Shown here: positions 22,407-33,090 of the stretch, in pieces
Layout of the letters: each line of letters opens with the position of its first letter
Numbering within the stretch: the stretch's first letter is position 1
Source: Venturia oleaginea
Lineage: Eukaryota; Ascomycota; Dothideomycetes; Venturiales; Venturiaceae
Length of the DNA: 64,000 bases
NCBI GenBank assembly: GCA_013176395.1
Contig: JABMLP010000016.1
Span: forward strand, 186,001 to 250,000
Direction of reading: 5' to 3'
Notes under the pieces: model-generated
Seen by the model: only the letters and a program-made list of their open reading frames with translations
Databases searched by the model: none
Told to the model about the DNA's origin: nothing
Program-made: the position numbers and the translations under genes

Positions 22407-22624
22407 CTCCCTGGAATTCTTCGAGGAAGTAGCGCGTGGTACCTGTTGCTTCACGTGCTGCTCACGTGTCGCTTTGACCCGGAATTCTAATCCGGCTCCC
22501 CGGCTAGTTAAGGAAACAGGCGTGTGGTACGTGCGCAACACGTGAGTAGGGGTGGTGAGAGCTGCTGTATTCTGGGCCCGGGTTTTCTTTACATTTGGGG
22601 CTTGATGAAGAGATCTTTGTTGTT
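22407..22624. other. Spacer after the transposon nest, no gene
   Basis: Contains two CACGTG motifs (about 22452 and 22464) and sequence resembling the left flank of the nest near 13700. No coding support. Confidence 0.4.
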
Positions 22625-22828
22625 TCATGTTGCATCAGGGGATTGCGATGGCGGTGATACGACGAGATCTCTTGATACGGCGGATGCGGTGCATAAGACA
22701 GCGGCGATGATGGAAGCGAGGATTGAAAAGAGAGCTAGGGCGATCATTGAGGTGGATTGAGGTACTCTTATCGAGCTCATGCTATTCTCTTCTTGAGACT
22801 TTGGATCATGTGAGCCGTCGCTTGGCAC
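22625..22828 (-). CDS. Possible small single-pass membrane protein, 67 residues
   Basis: I do not recognise it. An ATG at 22828 (or the internal ATG at 22780) starts a short frame with one strong hydrophobic segment (MIALALFSILASIIAAVLC) followed by a Ser/Pro-rich tail. It lies downstream of the BCS1-like gene on the same strand. Length and lack of homology make it doubtful. Confidence 0.3.
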   Translation of the reverse strand: MPSDGSHDPKSQEENSMSSIRVPQSTSMIALALFSILASIIAAVLCTASAVSRDLVVSPPSQSPDAT

Positions 22829-22893
22829 TCTTGCCTTAAGAGCCTCACTACGGAGTCATCTTGATCATGGTTTAGTGTCGTGGGCTCACATCA

Positions 22894-24651
22894 TCACCTC
22901 GAATGTGGCCGCGCCGGTGGACTGATTTTCTCACCTGCACCTCCATCACTAGCAAGTGTGAAATCTCCATCCTCCCTAGCCTTGTCTTTCTCCTCCTCAG
23001 CCTCCAGCGCTCTCGCCGTAAATATATCCACGATCCAGCCAGCAACTCTCTCCACAGCTCCTTCAGCATCATCTCGTTGGTCGAGCAGAAATCCTTGGAC
23101 CTCGGCTGGCGATAGTTTTCTGTCTGGTATTTTCTCCGAGAAAGATAGGGCAAGTCGAGTTATGTTTTCTTTCCGTGCTATGTTGTCGTGTTCCGAGATG
23201 ATCTCGACTTCGATCTTTTCTGTTGGAGTAGCGACGGCGTTGGCGCTCGTGATGGCTTTGGACTCCACTTCCACTTGCTCATCCTCGTGCATCGAGAACA
23301 TTCTAATGAAGAGTTGTTTCGCATCAAATTTCGAGATGTAATCAAACTTGATCTGTTTGTCGATACGACCGTGCCGTATTAAGGCAGGATCCAGTGTTTC
23401 CGGTGTGTTGGATGTCATCAGGAGGATACGTCCTTCTTGTGATGCAGCGCCATCGATCACATTGAGCAAACCACTCAAACTGATCGGAGTGCTGCCAGAT
23501 TCCTGTTCAACCACCTTTTCCCCCGCCTTCTCTTCGCCCTCCTTCCTCGGCCCTTTTGATTTCTTCGACTTCAGCTTTTCGCGATTGATTCCCGCTGAGT
23601 CGATGTCTTCCATTAGAACGAAACATTTCGAGGGTAAGGCATTGAAGAGTTTGGCCAAACCGTCATCATCAAGATTCTTGGATGCGAGAGAAACCATGTA
23701 AAGGTCAAGCTCAAAATGACCAGCCAGGGCGACAGAGAACGAAGTCTTTCCAGTCCCAGGAGGGCCCCAGAATAGGAAGCCACGTCGATAAGGCACACCT
23801 CTGCGAGCATAGTATAATCGTGTGGCAGGCATTAGGTATTTCCGTATGTCTGTCAAAATGCTCTCTTTGACCATCTCGTCAAGATCAACAGTGTCGAGAG
23901 GGCGTATGGGTCGCATCGTTGCTTCTCTCCATTCCAAGCCAGATCCATATCGTTCCGCCTGGGTAGCGAAAATAGTAGTCATAGATTCCCTTGAATTTGA
24001 AGAATGGGCTCTACAATGCTGTAAGAATCGTTTGAGAGGCGTAGGGTTTCGACCTAAGCAGCGTAGAATAATGGGCTCCTCGCCTGACGGTACCGGGGTG
24101 AAATCGACGCCACTGTTGTAGGTAAATCGAGGCACCAGGTCAAAGATGAAAGGTCGGCCTTGAAAGAGAAAATGTTTCTTTCCAATTGCCGGAAAGTAAT
24201 TGATGCGTTTCTTTTTCTCGTCGCTCGAAGCACGTAAGGCGTCATGTAGAGCGTCTGTGTCGCCCACGTTAATGTATTCTGATCCGTATGGTGAGAATAT
24301 ACTCGCGTCGCCAGTTTTTACCGCCAGGAAACGCGAACTCCCCTTGGCCAGGTGATCTGACATGTATGTGAGAACCTCGCGGTTGACACGGTCGTCTGCT
24401 GGTATCGATATTGTCGATGTGAAGTAGTTCAGAAACTGATCATATACTCCCCCGAACATGATTCGGCCAGCAGACATGTAAAGCATACAAAAGAAGCCTA
24501 TGGACATGATTTTGGAAAGGTCGATGCGAAGGTATGTCGAGAAGAATTTACGCATGGAGGTGAATCCTGGTATGTATAGTTCGAATAGCTTATCCGGCTC
24601 GAGACCCCCTCGGACGGCGGACGACAAGAGATCCATGAGAGAAGACGACAT
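22894..24651 (-). CDS. BCS1-type AAA ATPase
   Basis: A continuous frame of about 585 residues from ATG 24651; a longer start at 24831 adds a 60-residue segment without features. The N-terminus has a hydrophobic segment (IMSIGFFCMLYMSAGRIMFG) and the BCS1_N-type region, followed by YARRGVPYRRGFLFWGPPG. Walker A is GPPGTGKTS near residue 295, Walker B CFVLMEDIDSAG near 345, sensor MTSNTPETLDPALIRHGRID near 450. BCS1 is the inner-mitochondrial-membrane chaperone that moves the Rieske protein; fungi carry many divergent paralogues of unknown role, and this one, with a Lys-rich insert after Walker B (KLKSKKSKGPRKEGEE), is such a paralogue. It is head to head with the Ran-like gene, 569 bp apart. 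Confidence 0.92.
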   Translation of the reverse strand: MSSSLMDLLSSAVRGGLEPDKLFELYIPGFTSMRKFFSTYLRIDLSKIMSIGFFCMLYMSAGRIMFGGVYDQFLNYFTSTISIPADDRVNREVLTYMSDHLAKGSSRFLAVKTGDASIFSPYGSEYINVGDTDALHDALRASSDEKKKRINYFPAIGKKHFLFQGRPFIFDLVPRFTYNSGVDFTPVPSGEEPIILRCLGRNPTPLKRFLQHCRAHSSNSRESMTTIFATQAERYGSGLEWREATMRPIRPLDTVDLDEMVKESILTDIRKYLMPATRLYYARRGVPYRRGFLFWGPPGTGKTSFSVALAGHFELDLYMVSLASKNLDDDGLAKLFNALPSKCFVLMEDIDSAGINREKLKSKKSKGPRKEGEEKAGEKVVEQESGSTPISLSGLLNVIDGAASQEGRILLMTSNTPETLDPALIRHGRIDKQIKFDYISKFDAKQLFIRMFSMHEDEQVEVESKAITSANAVATPTEKIEVEIISEHDNIARKENITRLALSFSEKIPDRKLSPAEVQGFLLDQRDDAEGAVERVAGWIVDIFTARALEAEEEKDKAREDGDFTLASDGGAGEKISPPARPHSR

Positions 24652-25220
24652 GATGCCGATGATGATTCTGGTGATGGAGAGAGGTTGTGTTTGATGGAAT
24701 GAAGTAGGCGGCCCAGTGTTTTCTAGCGGCCTATGCTTGTTTTCTAGGCGGCAGGATTCAGCCGCAAAGACACGCTTGTAACATAGCCTAACATAGGCAA
24801 TCGCAGGGTTTTGCGGATGTTCATTCGACACTTCATGGTCAATGTCACGATGCGCAAAAACCTTCCAGATTTGTTGTTGTTGTTTTCAGTCTTCCCAAAC
24901 ACGCTCCCCAAGAATGCCCCTGAAGCTAGTCCTAATCCACGCTCTCCGTATCTGGCTAGTCTCGTATCTAAGTCACGAAAGTACCGCAAACGGATTTCGT
25001 AAACATCAATCGTCCTCCTTGGCGTAGAGAATGGGTATTGATCATATCTTTTGGCTCCCAGGCGAGATGAAAATCAATCAATGTTTGTAATACATTTCGA
25101 GGCTAAAAGCGGTGAGAATCCATGGCGTCATGCGTCAGCTAGCTCCAAATATAGAACAGACAGTTATTTTCCTCGAGGCAAAATCAAACACTCATCACCT
25201 CCATCCAATATCAAACCACC
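24652..25220. promoter_or_regulatory. Shared divergent promoter region (BCS1-like / Ran-like)
   Basis: 569 bp between the two start codons transcribed away from each other. I could not identify specific factor sites by eye. The role is inferred from position only. Confidence 0.4.
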
Positions 25221-25994
25221 ATGTCCGCCAAAGAGTTCAAAGTAATTCTCACGGGTGCCTTCGGGTCCGGACGAACATCCTTCGCGTCATCAATGGTGAA
25301 AGCGAAGAAAGACGTAAAGAAGATTCGTAAGTCTTATCTTGGCTCGATATTCACGAGTATATGTCGAAAACATGTTTGGTTAAGCGTAATCCTAACAGCG
25401 TAACAGCTGCCTTGAAGACGGAAATATACCCACTGGACCTCCACACCTCAGCTGGAGAAGTAAAACTAAAGCTCTATGACTCTCTACTCCACGCCAAAGG
25501 CGGCCTCCCTCCAACCGAGTTCTTTAGACAATCCGATGCCGCATTGTTATTCTACGACATCACTTCGCAAGCAAGCTACGACGCCCTAGAATCTTGGTAC
25601 GAAGCCCTCCAAGAAGCAAACAACCGCAAAGGCTCTGCGCCCCTCCCCGTCATCGTCGTCGGCACAAAACTCGATAAAGCCTCATCTCGAGCCGTGAAGC
25701 CAAAAGACCTCGAATTCATGAAGGTCAAGGGATTGCCGTACTTGGAGATCTCGAGTAAGGGAGAGTACAAGTTGAAGGAATTGATTACGGGGTTGGTTCG
25801 GAGTTTGTGTGGGTAAGTGTATCAACTTTTTAATTTGTAGCGATGTTTTTGGGGAGATGAGGAATTTGAGCTAATAATTTAATAGACGAGGTATCCAATT
25901 GACGGACGAGATTGAGTTTGAAAAACCTAGTGTCGAGGTTGATGAGGGTAAGGCGGAGGAGGCTATGAAGGAATATACCGACGCCTCAAAGTGA
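25221..25994 (+). CDS. Divergent Ran/GSP1-like small GTPase with degenerate nucleotide site
   Basis: Three exons (25221-25326, 25407-25812, 25886-25994) with introns of 80 nt (GTAAGT...CTAACAG CGTAACAG) and 73 nt give 206 residues, close to Ran (about 216). Colinear with Ran: FKVILTGAFGSGRTSF, then TEIYPLDLHTSAGEVKLKLY, AALLFYDITSQASYDAL, VIVVGTKLDKA, LPYLEISSKGEYKLKEL and an acidic tail. Three GTPase motifs are altered: the P-loop Lys is Arg (GAFGSGRTS), the switch-II DTAGQ becomes DSLLHA, and NKxD becomes TKLD. It probably binds GTP poorly or not at all. It could be a regulatory pseudo-GTPase or a decaying duplicate; the open frame and clean introns favour a maintained gene. Confidence 0.85.
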
Positions 25995-26528
25995 GCTGCA
26001 TTAGCGGACTCGCATTTGCAACGACAGATAATCATTCATAGTAGAGTATAGAGACTACAGAGAGCTAGAAGGGACTAAAATGTAATGAGCTTATTGACTG
26101 CTATCAAGATAATCGATATGTCTGGGAGCTTTTCCATGACTGAAACAACTGGGAAACTTGATTTCACGCGAAGAAAAGCGCTATATAGACAAATCAAATG
26201 CAGTGAAAAATACATATGGCCACAGAATCAAGAGAACTCGAGTCCCCGTCCGCTCACTCACAGATAAGCTTAATATCGACGGATTAGTAGTTGGGTGGGT
26301 GACCACTAGCGAATCCCCACTCCTGTGTGTTTTTGTCGCACTCTCTCATTCTTTTTCTTTTTGCCCCATTGTGAGAATTCCGAATCCCCTTTGTCACGAA
26401 AGCAGATCGTTAGGGCAGGTAGAGCGTAAGATCCGAAAAGGGAAGATGCGATAGTTGGTTTCTTTTTTTAAAAAGTATAGAAGTATTAAGTAGAAGTAGG
26501 AGTTTAAGAAGCTTTGGGAGTAATAAGT
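25995..26528. other. Intergenic, no gene seen
   Basis: AT-rich sequence between the Ran-like gene and the pogo element, with only short random frames. Confidence 0.45.
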
Positions 26529-26530
26529 TA

Positions 26531-28352
26531 ACGTATTCGATTACCCAACCCGTCAGATCACCCAACCGGTCAAAATTTCTTGGCACGACCATCTTATGTT
26601 ACGACTCTTCAATTTCATCGCTATTAACAATCGATTCTAAGTCCGTCGTGCTGCTATCTGATTCAGAAGATATCTCGATATATTTTTTACAAGTTCGCGC
26701 ATTATGCCCAGTTGTGCCGCAGTTCCCACAGCGCCGTTGAGTTGGTCGGGTTGTTTCTTGATCACCACTACCACGAGCCTTCTTCGATCCCTGAGGCGCT
26801 ACAGACGCCTCTGCAGCTACCTGCGCTGCTGCAGTCCCATACTCTATAGTACCTTGCTGGATCCACTTTCTTTTGCGCCATTTTCGCTTCGTCATTACTG
26901 CCAATTGCTCTTCAAGCTCGCGGTTGCGCGCAACAAGTAGAGCGTTTTGGTGCAGCATCAATTCAGCGCCCTTGACAAGCTGGGAAAGCCTGCCTGGGCA
27001 ATAACTGGTGACCGAGTAAAAGGCTCGCTTACGAGCTTGGATTGGGATCCAAATTCATGAGTATTGCTTAGAGTCTTTGACTGCCACGGCGTTTCTGGGA
27101 GACGGGGTTCTGGCGGGGTACGTAGCCGTACTTCAAGGCGATCCAACACCACCTGCGCGTCGATAGGGACCAGCCCTACTGCCTCAAAGGCCTTTTGACA
27201 GTTCTCTTTTGTAAATACGTCGAAAAACGCGTCTTTGAAGGCAGGGAGAAAGCCTTCCTTGTTGATATGGTAGACGCGTTGGGAGTACTTGCGCTTCAAC
27301 GGCGAGAAGCAGACCACATCAAGGGGCTGGAGTATATGCGACGAGTGCGATGGCATGCAGAGGGTTATAATCTTATTTTCGAGGCAGTAGTCCTTGAAAT
27401 CCTGGCTGAGATGGCCCTCATGGCCGTCCAAAATAAGCAGCCTATACACCCCCACCTGCCGCGCCTTTGTAAACGCGTCAAAGTGCTTCAACCACTCAAG
27501 ACCCAGCGCGTTGTTTGTTCAGCCGTTCTCAGAGACTGAAAGCTTCCAATTGCGCGGTATATCTGCCTCCTTATACCACGTAGAGATGTGAACTCGTCCT
27601 TTGTAGATAATGAATGGCGGGGTCGCATACCCAGCTGCGCAAATGCTCTGAATAACCGTAACCCATTCTCGATCGCCCGGCTGAATGAGTTCAGGCCTTG
27701 TACGTCTCTCAGAGGCTGTAACGACCTTCATTGACCCAATAATACCCATCTGGAAGCCAATCTGGTCAAAGTTGTGCGTATCCTCGTCGTGGATGCCGTA
27801 CTTTGCCTTGGTGTCTACAACGAGCTTGAACCACGTGCCAATAATTTCTGAATCTTCCTGTAGTATCCTCTGCCTATCCTTGGCTCGATTGAAGGCTACC
27901 TTGAGCTCATCTGAGCGCTTTACGAACCTCTCAGCCCACTTTTTGCCTACTGGCTCTCCACCGCGTATACCCAACAGTTTATCCGCCATATCTGCCACCT
28001 CACACAGCCGGGGCGCAAATCCTCGCGAATCGAGGTCGAGGATATATCGGACAAGCGTTTGCTCTTCGGTAAGGGTAAGTTCCCGACCGTTTGGTGGTCT
28101 TTCGAGGATAAATGGGACTCCTCTGACGCGATCGGAGAGGGTTTGTTGTTTAACGTTGAAGGCGCTCGCAGCAGCCCATTGGCTTCGGAGTTGGCCGGTA
28201 TTCAAAGCTTGGATTGCAAGCTGAATTATCCCTTCGTGTTGGAGTAGTAACTCATTACGTTGTTGAGACATAGTAGATTAAGAAGAGTAGTTGGGGTCTT
28301 AGCAAATTTTTGACCGGTTGAGTGATCTGACGGGTTGGGTGATCGAATACGT
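26531..28352 (-). mobile_element. Second pogo-like Tc1-mariner element, 1822 bp
   Basis: Inverted terminal repeats of about 45 bp begin ACGTATTCGAT at both ends and continue ACCCAACCCGTCAGATCAC with a few mismatches. The element is flanked by TA at 26529-26530 and 28353-28354. Its length matches the pogo element at 16.3-18.1 kb, but the terminal repeats and protein differ, so it is a different family. Confidence 0.93.
26599..28271 (-). pseudogene. Pogo-type transposase with a zinc knuckle, inactivated
   Basis: Starts with ATG 28271: HTH region (IQALNTGQLRSQWAAASAF), DNA-binding part (VGKKWAERFVKRSDELK), then DDE motifs NFDQIGFQMG, LLILDGHEGHLS and HSSHILQPLDVV. The C-terminus has a coiled segment and a CCHC zinc knuckle (CGNCGTTGHNARTC). 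The frame is broken once by TGA at 27519-27521, where relatives have Trp (ENG-W-TNN), and once by a one-base shift near 26985. The first catalytic motif has Gln-Ile where DETGF is usual. Confidence 0.88.
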
Positions 28353-28425
28353 TAATTTAAATGTCTTCGGCTCGCTGAAACTAGATGAAATTGGAGGAGT
28401 CGATTGCAGCGAAAAAAAGATCTGT

Positions 28426-29336
28426 TTACCATCCTAAAAGGACCAGTTCACACGAGAATGCAGATGCAACCTTGAACATTACAACCGAGAACAAACTCGT
28501 GCACGTATACCAAGGCTCTGTTATTTCGCCTGCTGGTCTGTCTGCACTAGTGAGAATACCACCGCGCCGAGGACCAGAGCCGGAAGGAGCGAACTGCGAT
28601 GCCAAAGGTTCGGGTTGAGAAGCGGGAGCGACACCACCTGCAAAGTGTTAGATTGTCTGGGAGGTCGAAGCCTGCAGATATCTTATAAAGGTAGTATATC
28701 TTTAACATCACGGCAAGTAGCACGATAATCTAGTTAAAAGGTATTAACCAGGCGTAGTAGTGAGCGGAGAATCTACAGAATCCCTACTATGAGGAAGGGA
28801 GCTCTGCTGTACACCGTTGCTTGCCATCAGCAACTCAAATTGAAAGTGACAATTCCTCTCTCTATTCACCAAATTTGCCGGTGTGTTTTTAGTACCAGGA
28901 ATAACTGGACCTGAACCTGGGAATGCAGGCCATGTAGGTGGCCTAGGGGAGAAGCTCCTAGCAACACAGGCCCTGTATGAGGTTCCGGCTGTATCGTATG
29001 ACGCGGGTGCTATTAGTGGCAAATATTCCAGTAGGTGGGAGGGTGGAGGTGACGGAGGTTCCATTTTCCAACTGGGTAAGGAGCGATTGGCAAAAGGCTA
29101 GGAACGTGCGATGGTGCTGGAGAAACCTATGTATTATCTGCGGCTCTATATACGATGATATTAATGATTCTGATAGCTAGAACAATAAGTCACCTTGCGT
29201 TCTGGCTCTCCCAGTCGGCGGCAGCGTTAGCCATGTCCTGATCAGTTCCTCGACGACAACCTAAAGAGGAGGTGACTGGCTTTCCAAGTATCCCCGCAAT
29301 TATTGTGATAAGGTAGTAGTGGAACATCGGTTTCAT
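28426..29336 (-). CDS. Hypothetical spliced gene, ~225 residues
   Basis: I do not recognise it. Exon 28749-29071 encodes a Pro-rich start (MEPPSPPPSHLLEYL) and KNTPANLVNRERNCHFQFEL. Downstream, an intron 28638-28748 (GTTAAT ... CTAAC ... TTTGCAG) joins in frame to exon 28426-28637, a Gly/Pro/Ser-rich tail. Upstream, an intron 29072-29193 (GTGACT ... TTACCCAG) joins in frame to exon 29194-29336, which contains a hydrophobic stretch and GCRRGTDQDMANAAADWESQ. The first exon could instead begin at an acceptor after CCTCTTTAG near 29258, with the start codon further upstream. The good branch point and consistent phases support splicing; function is unknown. Confidence 0.5.
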
Positions 29337-29654
29337 CGATTGGGATATTAAAAGGAGCAGGAAGTCACCTCCACCCGGGGCTGATGCAACGGTAGCCAAT
29401 GGATTAATGGATTTGGATGAAAATCAAAAGCTGTGTTACGGGACAATTGGAAAACAAGGAATGTTGTGTAACGTCGGGTATAATTGTCGAATGAACAATG
29501 CGTGGAACGGTGCCGGAGATAAATAGAGGTATTTGGTGGGTTTTGATGACCCTCGCACAAACTCACACCAACATCATCACAACACTGGCCATAGTCCATA
29601 GCCATCTAATCGGGCCTTCCTTTATCAGTTCATTACGTCAGCATAAACTCGGTG

Positions 29655-31070
29655 CACAGGGTTCCTCAAATCTGACTGCGCAGGGCGCTCGGACCCACCA
29701 TCCCATGTCAATTTCCACGCATACACCAACTTATCGTTCAATTTACCACCACCACGGCGCCTAGAACACCCAAAAGAAAGACTGCAAGGCGAGAATATGA
29801 CACCACGAAGAGAATGCGATTTTTTCAGGCCTGGGATTGCAAGAATGAGGCCGACGGCGTCGGTACAATCGCATACCTCTCTGAAATCAATATACCAACT
29901 TCTACCGCACGTAGTTGGCTTAAACTACAGAACTTACTGGTGATGCAGCATTCAGATCACAGAGAAAGAGCAGTTGCATCATAGGGCGGCCTACCAAAGT
30001 ATCTGCTTCAGATCTTACCCGCCTTACGAACCAAGATGACCCCATACACGAAAAAGGCTGGCAGGAACAAGCCAATTCCGGCCCCGGCAAGCCTTCCGCA
30101 AAGACATTACAGCATCACGTATACAATACAGGGGCTAGGCGATTCAAGAAGCGTTATCAGAAGCAGATATCCCAGGCAAATCGGCCAAAGAGGGTTGAAT
30201 ACGGTAAAGAACACGAGAAAAAGACCATACTAGGCTTCTGGAGTTGGATTTGGTTCACAGATGAAGCCCATTTTCAGTCCAAAGAACTCGCAAATGCACC
30301 TGAATATGAGCTACGCTTTCCAGGGCAAGAGAGAGGTGTCAATGAGGAGCTAGAAGGCGTTTTGGATGTTACTATTCACGTCGCCGGCGGCATCTCATAC
30401 AATAAGAAAGAAAACCTCATATTCTACAAGGATCCGGCTGAGCCATCAGATAAGGTCCGTAGGCAAGCCAAGCAGCCTAAACAACTCAAATACGAGCTGG
30501 ATTCAGTGTACCAAGCCCGACTGAAGGTCTGGCAAGACCTTAAGGCAAAGGGGGACGAAACACCAAAAGGAAACTGCATGACACAGGTTTTCTACGCCAA
30601 AAAGATACTACCGCAACACCTTGAAGCTATTCAGGCCTTTGAGAAGCGTCACCAGCGCAAATACTGGCTTCAAGAGGATGGTGATCCTTCTCACGGAATC
30701 AAGTCACCTAACAGTGACCCTGCAGTCATAAAAAGAGAAGCAGACCTTCTATTACTTATTCACCCTCCTTAATCATGTGATCTCAATCCCATTGAGTCTT
30801 GTTGGAACATCATTCAGTCCAGATTAGCTGGCAGGAGGTGGTCGTCGGTGGCTCATTTCAAGGCTGAAATCCAGGCAGAATGGGACAAGATAACGCTCAC
30901 AATGATACGGAAAAGGATCAGAGAGATGCCAGAGAGATGTAAAATGATCCAGCAAAAACCAGAGATCCATTGCAAGTCAAACGTGTGGTAAATAGCATAA
31001 TACATTCAAGTTCAAAAGATGGGATGGTGGGTCCGAGCGCCCTGCGCAGTCAGATTTGAGGAATCCTGTG
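29655..31070 (+). mobile_element. Tc1/mariner-like element, 1416 bp, decayed
   Basis: Inverted terminal repeats of about 50 bp, CACAGG(G/A)TTCCTCAAATC continuing into CTGACTGCGCAGGGCGC, at both ends. The target duplication is not clear (no flanking TA visible). It encodes a broken transposase on the plus strand. Confidence 0.88.
29814..30991 (+). pseudogene. Tc1-like transposase, inactivated
   Basis: First part from ATG 29814: MRFFQAWDCKNEADGVGTI and the HTH segment ending at a TAG near 29981. The frame then shifts by one base to TKVSASDLTRLTNQDDPIHE, which runs open through the DDE domain: FWSWIWFTDEAHF (first Asp) and YWLQEDGDPSHG (second). A TAA at 30770-30772 stands where the third motif should read HPPQSPDLNPIES (here HPP-stop-SCDLNPIES). 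The reading frame then continues to TAA 30989-30991. So there is one frameshift and one nonsense codon (CAA to TAA). Confidence 0.85.
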
Positions 31071-31205
31071 GTGAATGTTTCACTCCCTGCTCCCTGCTCG
31101 ATCAGACGTTGCGGGAAATATGTTTGTGTGGAGAGAAACATGACCCCAAGACACAACGCAAAGCTAATTCGAACCTCGTAGCATAGAGCCAACCGCTCCA
31201 TTTCT

Positions 31206-31935
31206 TCCTCCTCTGATCATTTTGGCGCCCGAGCCGACCAAGAAGACCCTACACCGGCGCGTCTATTCTATTCCGCGCTCAAATCCATCGAGAACTTCAG
31301 ACCTACGTTCCTATCCTACTCTGAATTCAATTTTGTAGAAGAGGAGGAAAGAGATGAGATAACTGAGTATCAGCAACCCACACTCATGGGGGGTATGTCA
31401 GTGTTGTTGCCACGTTGTAACAGTTTGATCGTATTGTATAAAGATCGTGCTTTCAAAGTTCACGCCGACCAGATGAAGCTACGAAGAGAATGGCAGTACT
31501 ATTAGCAACGGAGGGCAGCTGTACGGTGGTGGCATTTTTTTTGCTTCAAATGAGCTACAATATTATGGGGTGTTCAAGTGGCCGGAGGTGGAAGGTTACG
31601 AGTGGATCCCTGGAATCTACGGGATGGTGTTAGAACGTGTTGATGCTACCTGGCTACAGCGCACTCCCGGAAAGAACTTACTCGGCATAGACAAGTCGCT
31701 TGGAGAATAGCATCCGTTACAAAAACGTGTTGCAGCACGGATTTTACTTCGACACTCCGCAAACTGGCTTGAACAAGATCATGGCCAAATCAATGGAGGC
31801 GACTTGGTGGTTATCCTAGACCATGGAGCTGTCACGCGCGCTTGTATCATTGATCATGACGATCAGTACGATAGGCTTGATAAGGGCAATTACAACATCG
31901 ACGAGCTTGATCACGCACTCAAGGCTAGAGGTTGA
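31206..31935 (+). pseudogene. Decayed protein-coding gene, family unknown
   Basis: Coding-like sequence on the plus strand without an intact frame. The first part (about 31206-31392) reads ARLFYSALKSIENFRPTF and FNFVEEEERDEITEYQQP and ends at a strong donor, GTATGT at 31393. The second part after an acceptor at 31505 reads NGGQLYGGGIFFASNEL and GIYGMVLERVDATWLQRT, then TAG at 31708-31710, then RVAARILLRHSANWLEQDHG and VVILDHGAVTRACIIDHDDQ, ending near 31935. The exon phases do not match exactly, suggesting an indel. The TAG is one C-to-T change from CAG. A relic 5' end on the other strand, next to the Tc1 element, cannot be linked to it. Confidence 0.5.
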
Positions 31936-32198
31936 GGGAAGTGCGAAAGTGTTGTCAGAGACTGCATCGTGCTTTCTGGTTCAAAATTATCCTCAGCCCT
32001 GGATCTGCCATTCGCAATTGTGTACTGCTCGCAGGATATGTTTTCAACTTAACAGTAGATCACATGTATCGCTCTTCTAGATAACTAAACCCGTCTCATG
32101 GTTATACGGCTGGCAGTTCCATCGATCTCGCCTTTGTAGACAATTTCAAGCTTCGCGTCACCATTGTTAACCGGAAGATGCTTCTCAAAAGTGTGTGA

Positions 32199-33090
32199 TC
32201 AGCCGAGTGGGTAGGGTAATGAAAGCCAATAATTGCCATCAGACCAGTGCGGAGTCCCCAGTTCATCCCAGTGCAGCATAACCCTTCCCTCTCCATCAGC
32301 AAGCGGAGTATAAATAATATGCGCAGGTATTGCTTTGAAGAGCATACGACAATGGCTATCAACCAAGAAGTTGAAGAAAACCTCCCGAATCGTAGCTAAG
32401 CCAGGACCACGATTCTCCCACGCAATCTCAATATCGATATCGTTCGTCGTTGCGATCTGTGCCGATGTACATTTGAAATTCAACGCAACGAGGTGGACTC
32501 CATCAAAGAGCAGGTAATGAAACAGTTCGTATTCATGGCAATACCTAGAAGGTCAGTAGAGTGGGCCAAACTCAATCAAAAAACATACCTGCGAATTTTT
32601 CGAGTAAGCCTTTGAGTAAAAGTGCTCGCACGTTTTAAGTTCGTCCAGTCATTTCTAATCACGGAGCCAGGCCGTCTGAGCTCTACCGCGGCGATATTTC
32701 GGTAGTCTTCTTCGGAGCCCGAGAAGTATAAAAAATCGACACCCGGCGTTGGAAACTGGGCAAGGCTGTTGAACCCATCGCTAAGTGGTGCAAATGCGGA
32801 GCGGGTCGGGCCGTAGATTTCATCGTGGAAAAAGGTTGTTGTATCTCCTTTCGCTCGTATCGGGCCGGAGTGTAGCTTCCAGATCCTCCAAAAACGTAAG
32901 TTCTCGTATCCAGACCGAGTGCTGACTCCCGCAGCCCAAAACCAGTTGCGGCTTGTGGTTTATGGACTCTGAATTTTTCGATCATGGGGAACACCTCGAC
33001 CTCTGGCATAAGCTTGAAAGACTTCGGCGCCTGTACAACGTACTTCGTTCGCGTGAGAGGTGCTCGAATAACGTCGAGGAGTGTAGTCAT
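32199..33090 (-). pseudogene. Hypothetical two-exon gene with a one-base frameshift
   Basis: I do not recognise the product. From ATG 33090 the protein reads MTTLLDVIRAPLTRTKYVVQ to GSGSYTPARYERK; at about 32845-32851 the frame shifts by one base and continues as GDTTTFFHDEIYGPTRSAFA. An intron of 44 nt (32545-32588, GTATGT...TTCTAG) joins in frame to YCHEYELFHYLLFDGVHLVA and ends at TGA/TAG near 32199. Loss of one G in an AAAGGGAG-like run would explain the shift. If this is a sequencing error, the gene encodes about 280 residues; if real, the gene is dead. No signal peptide or membrane segment. Confidence 0.5.
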
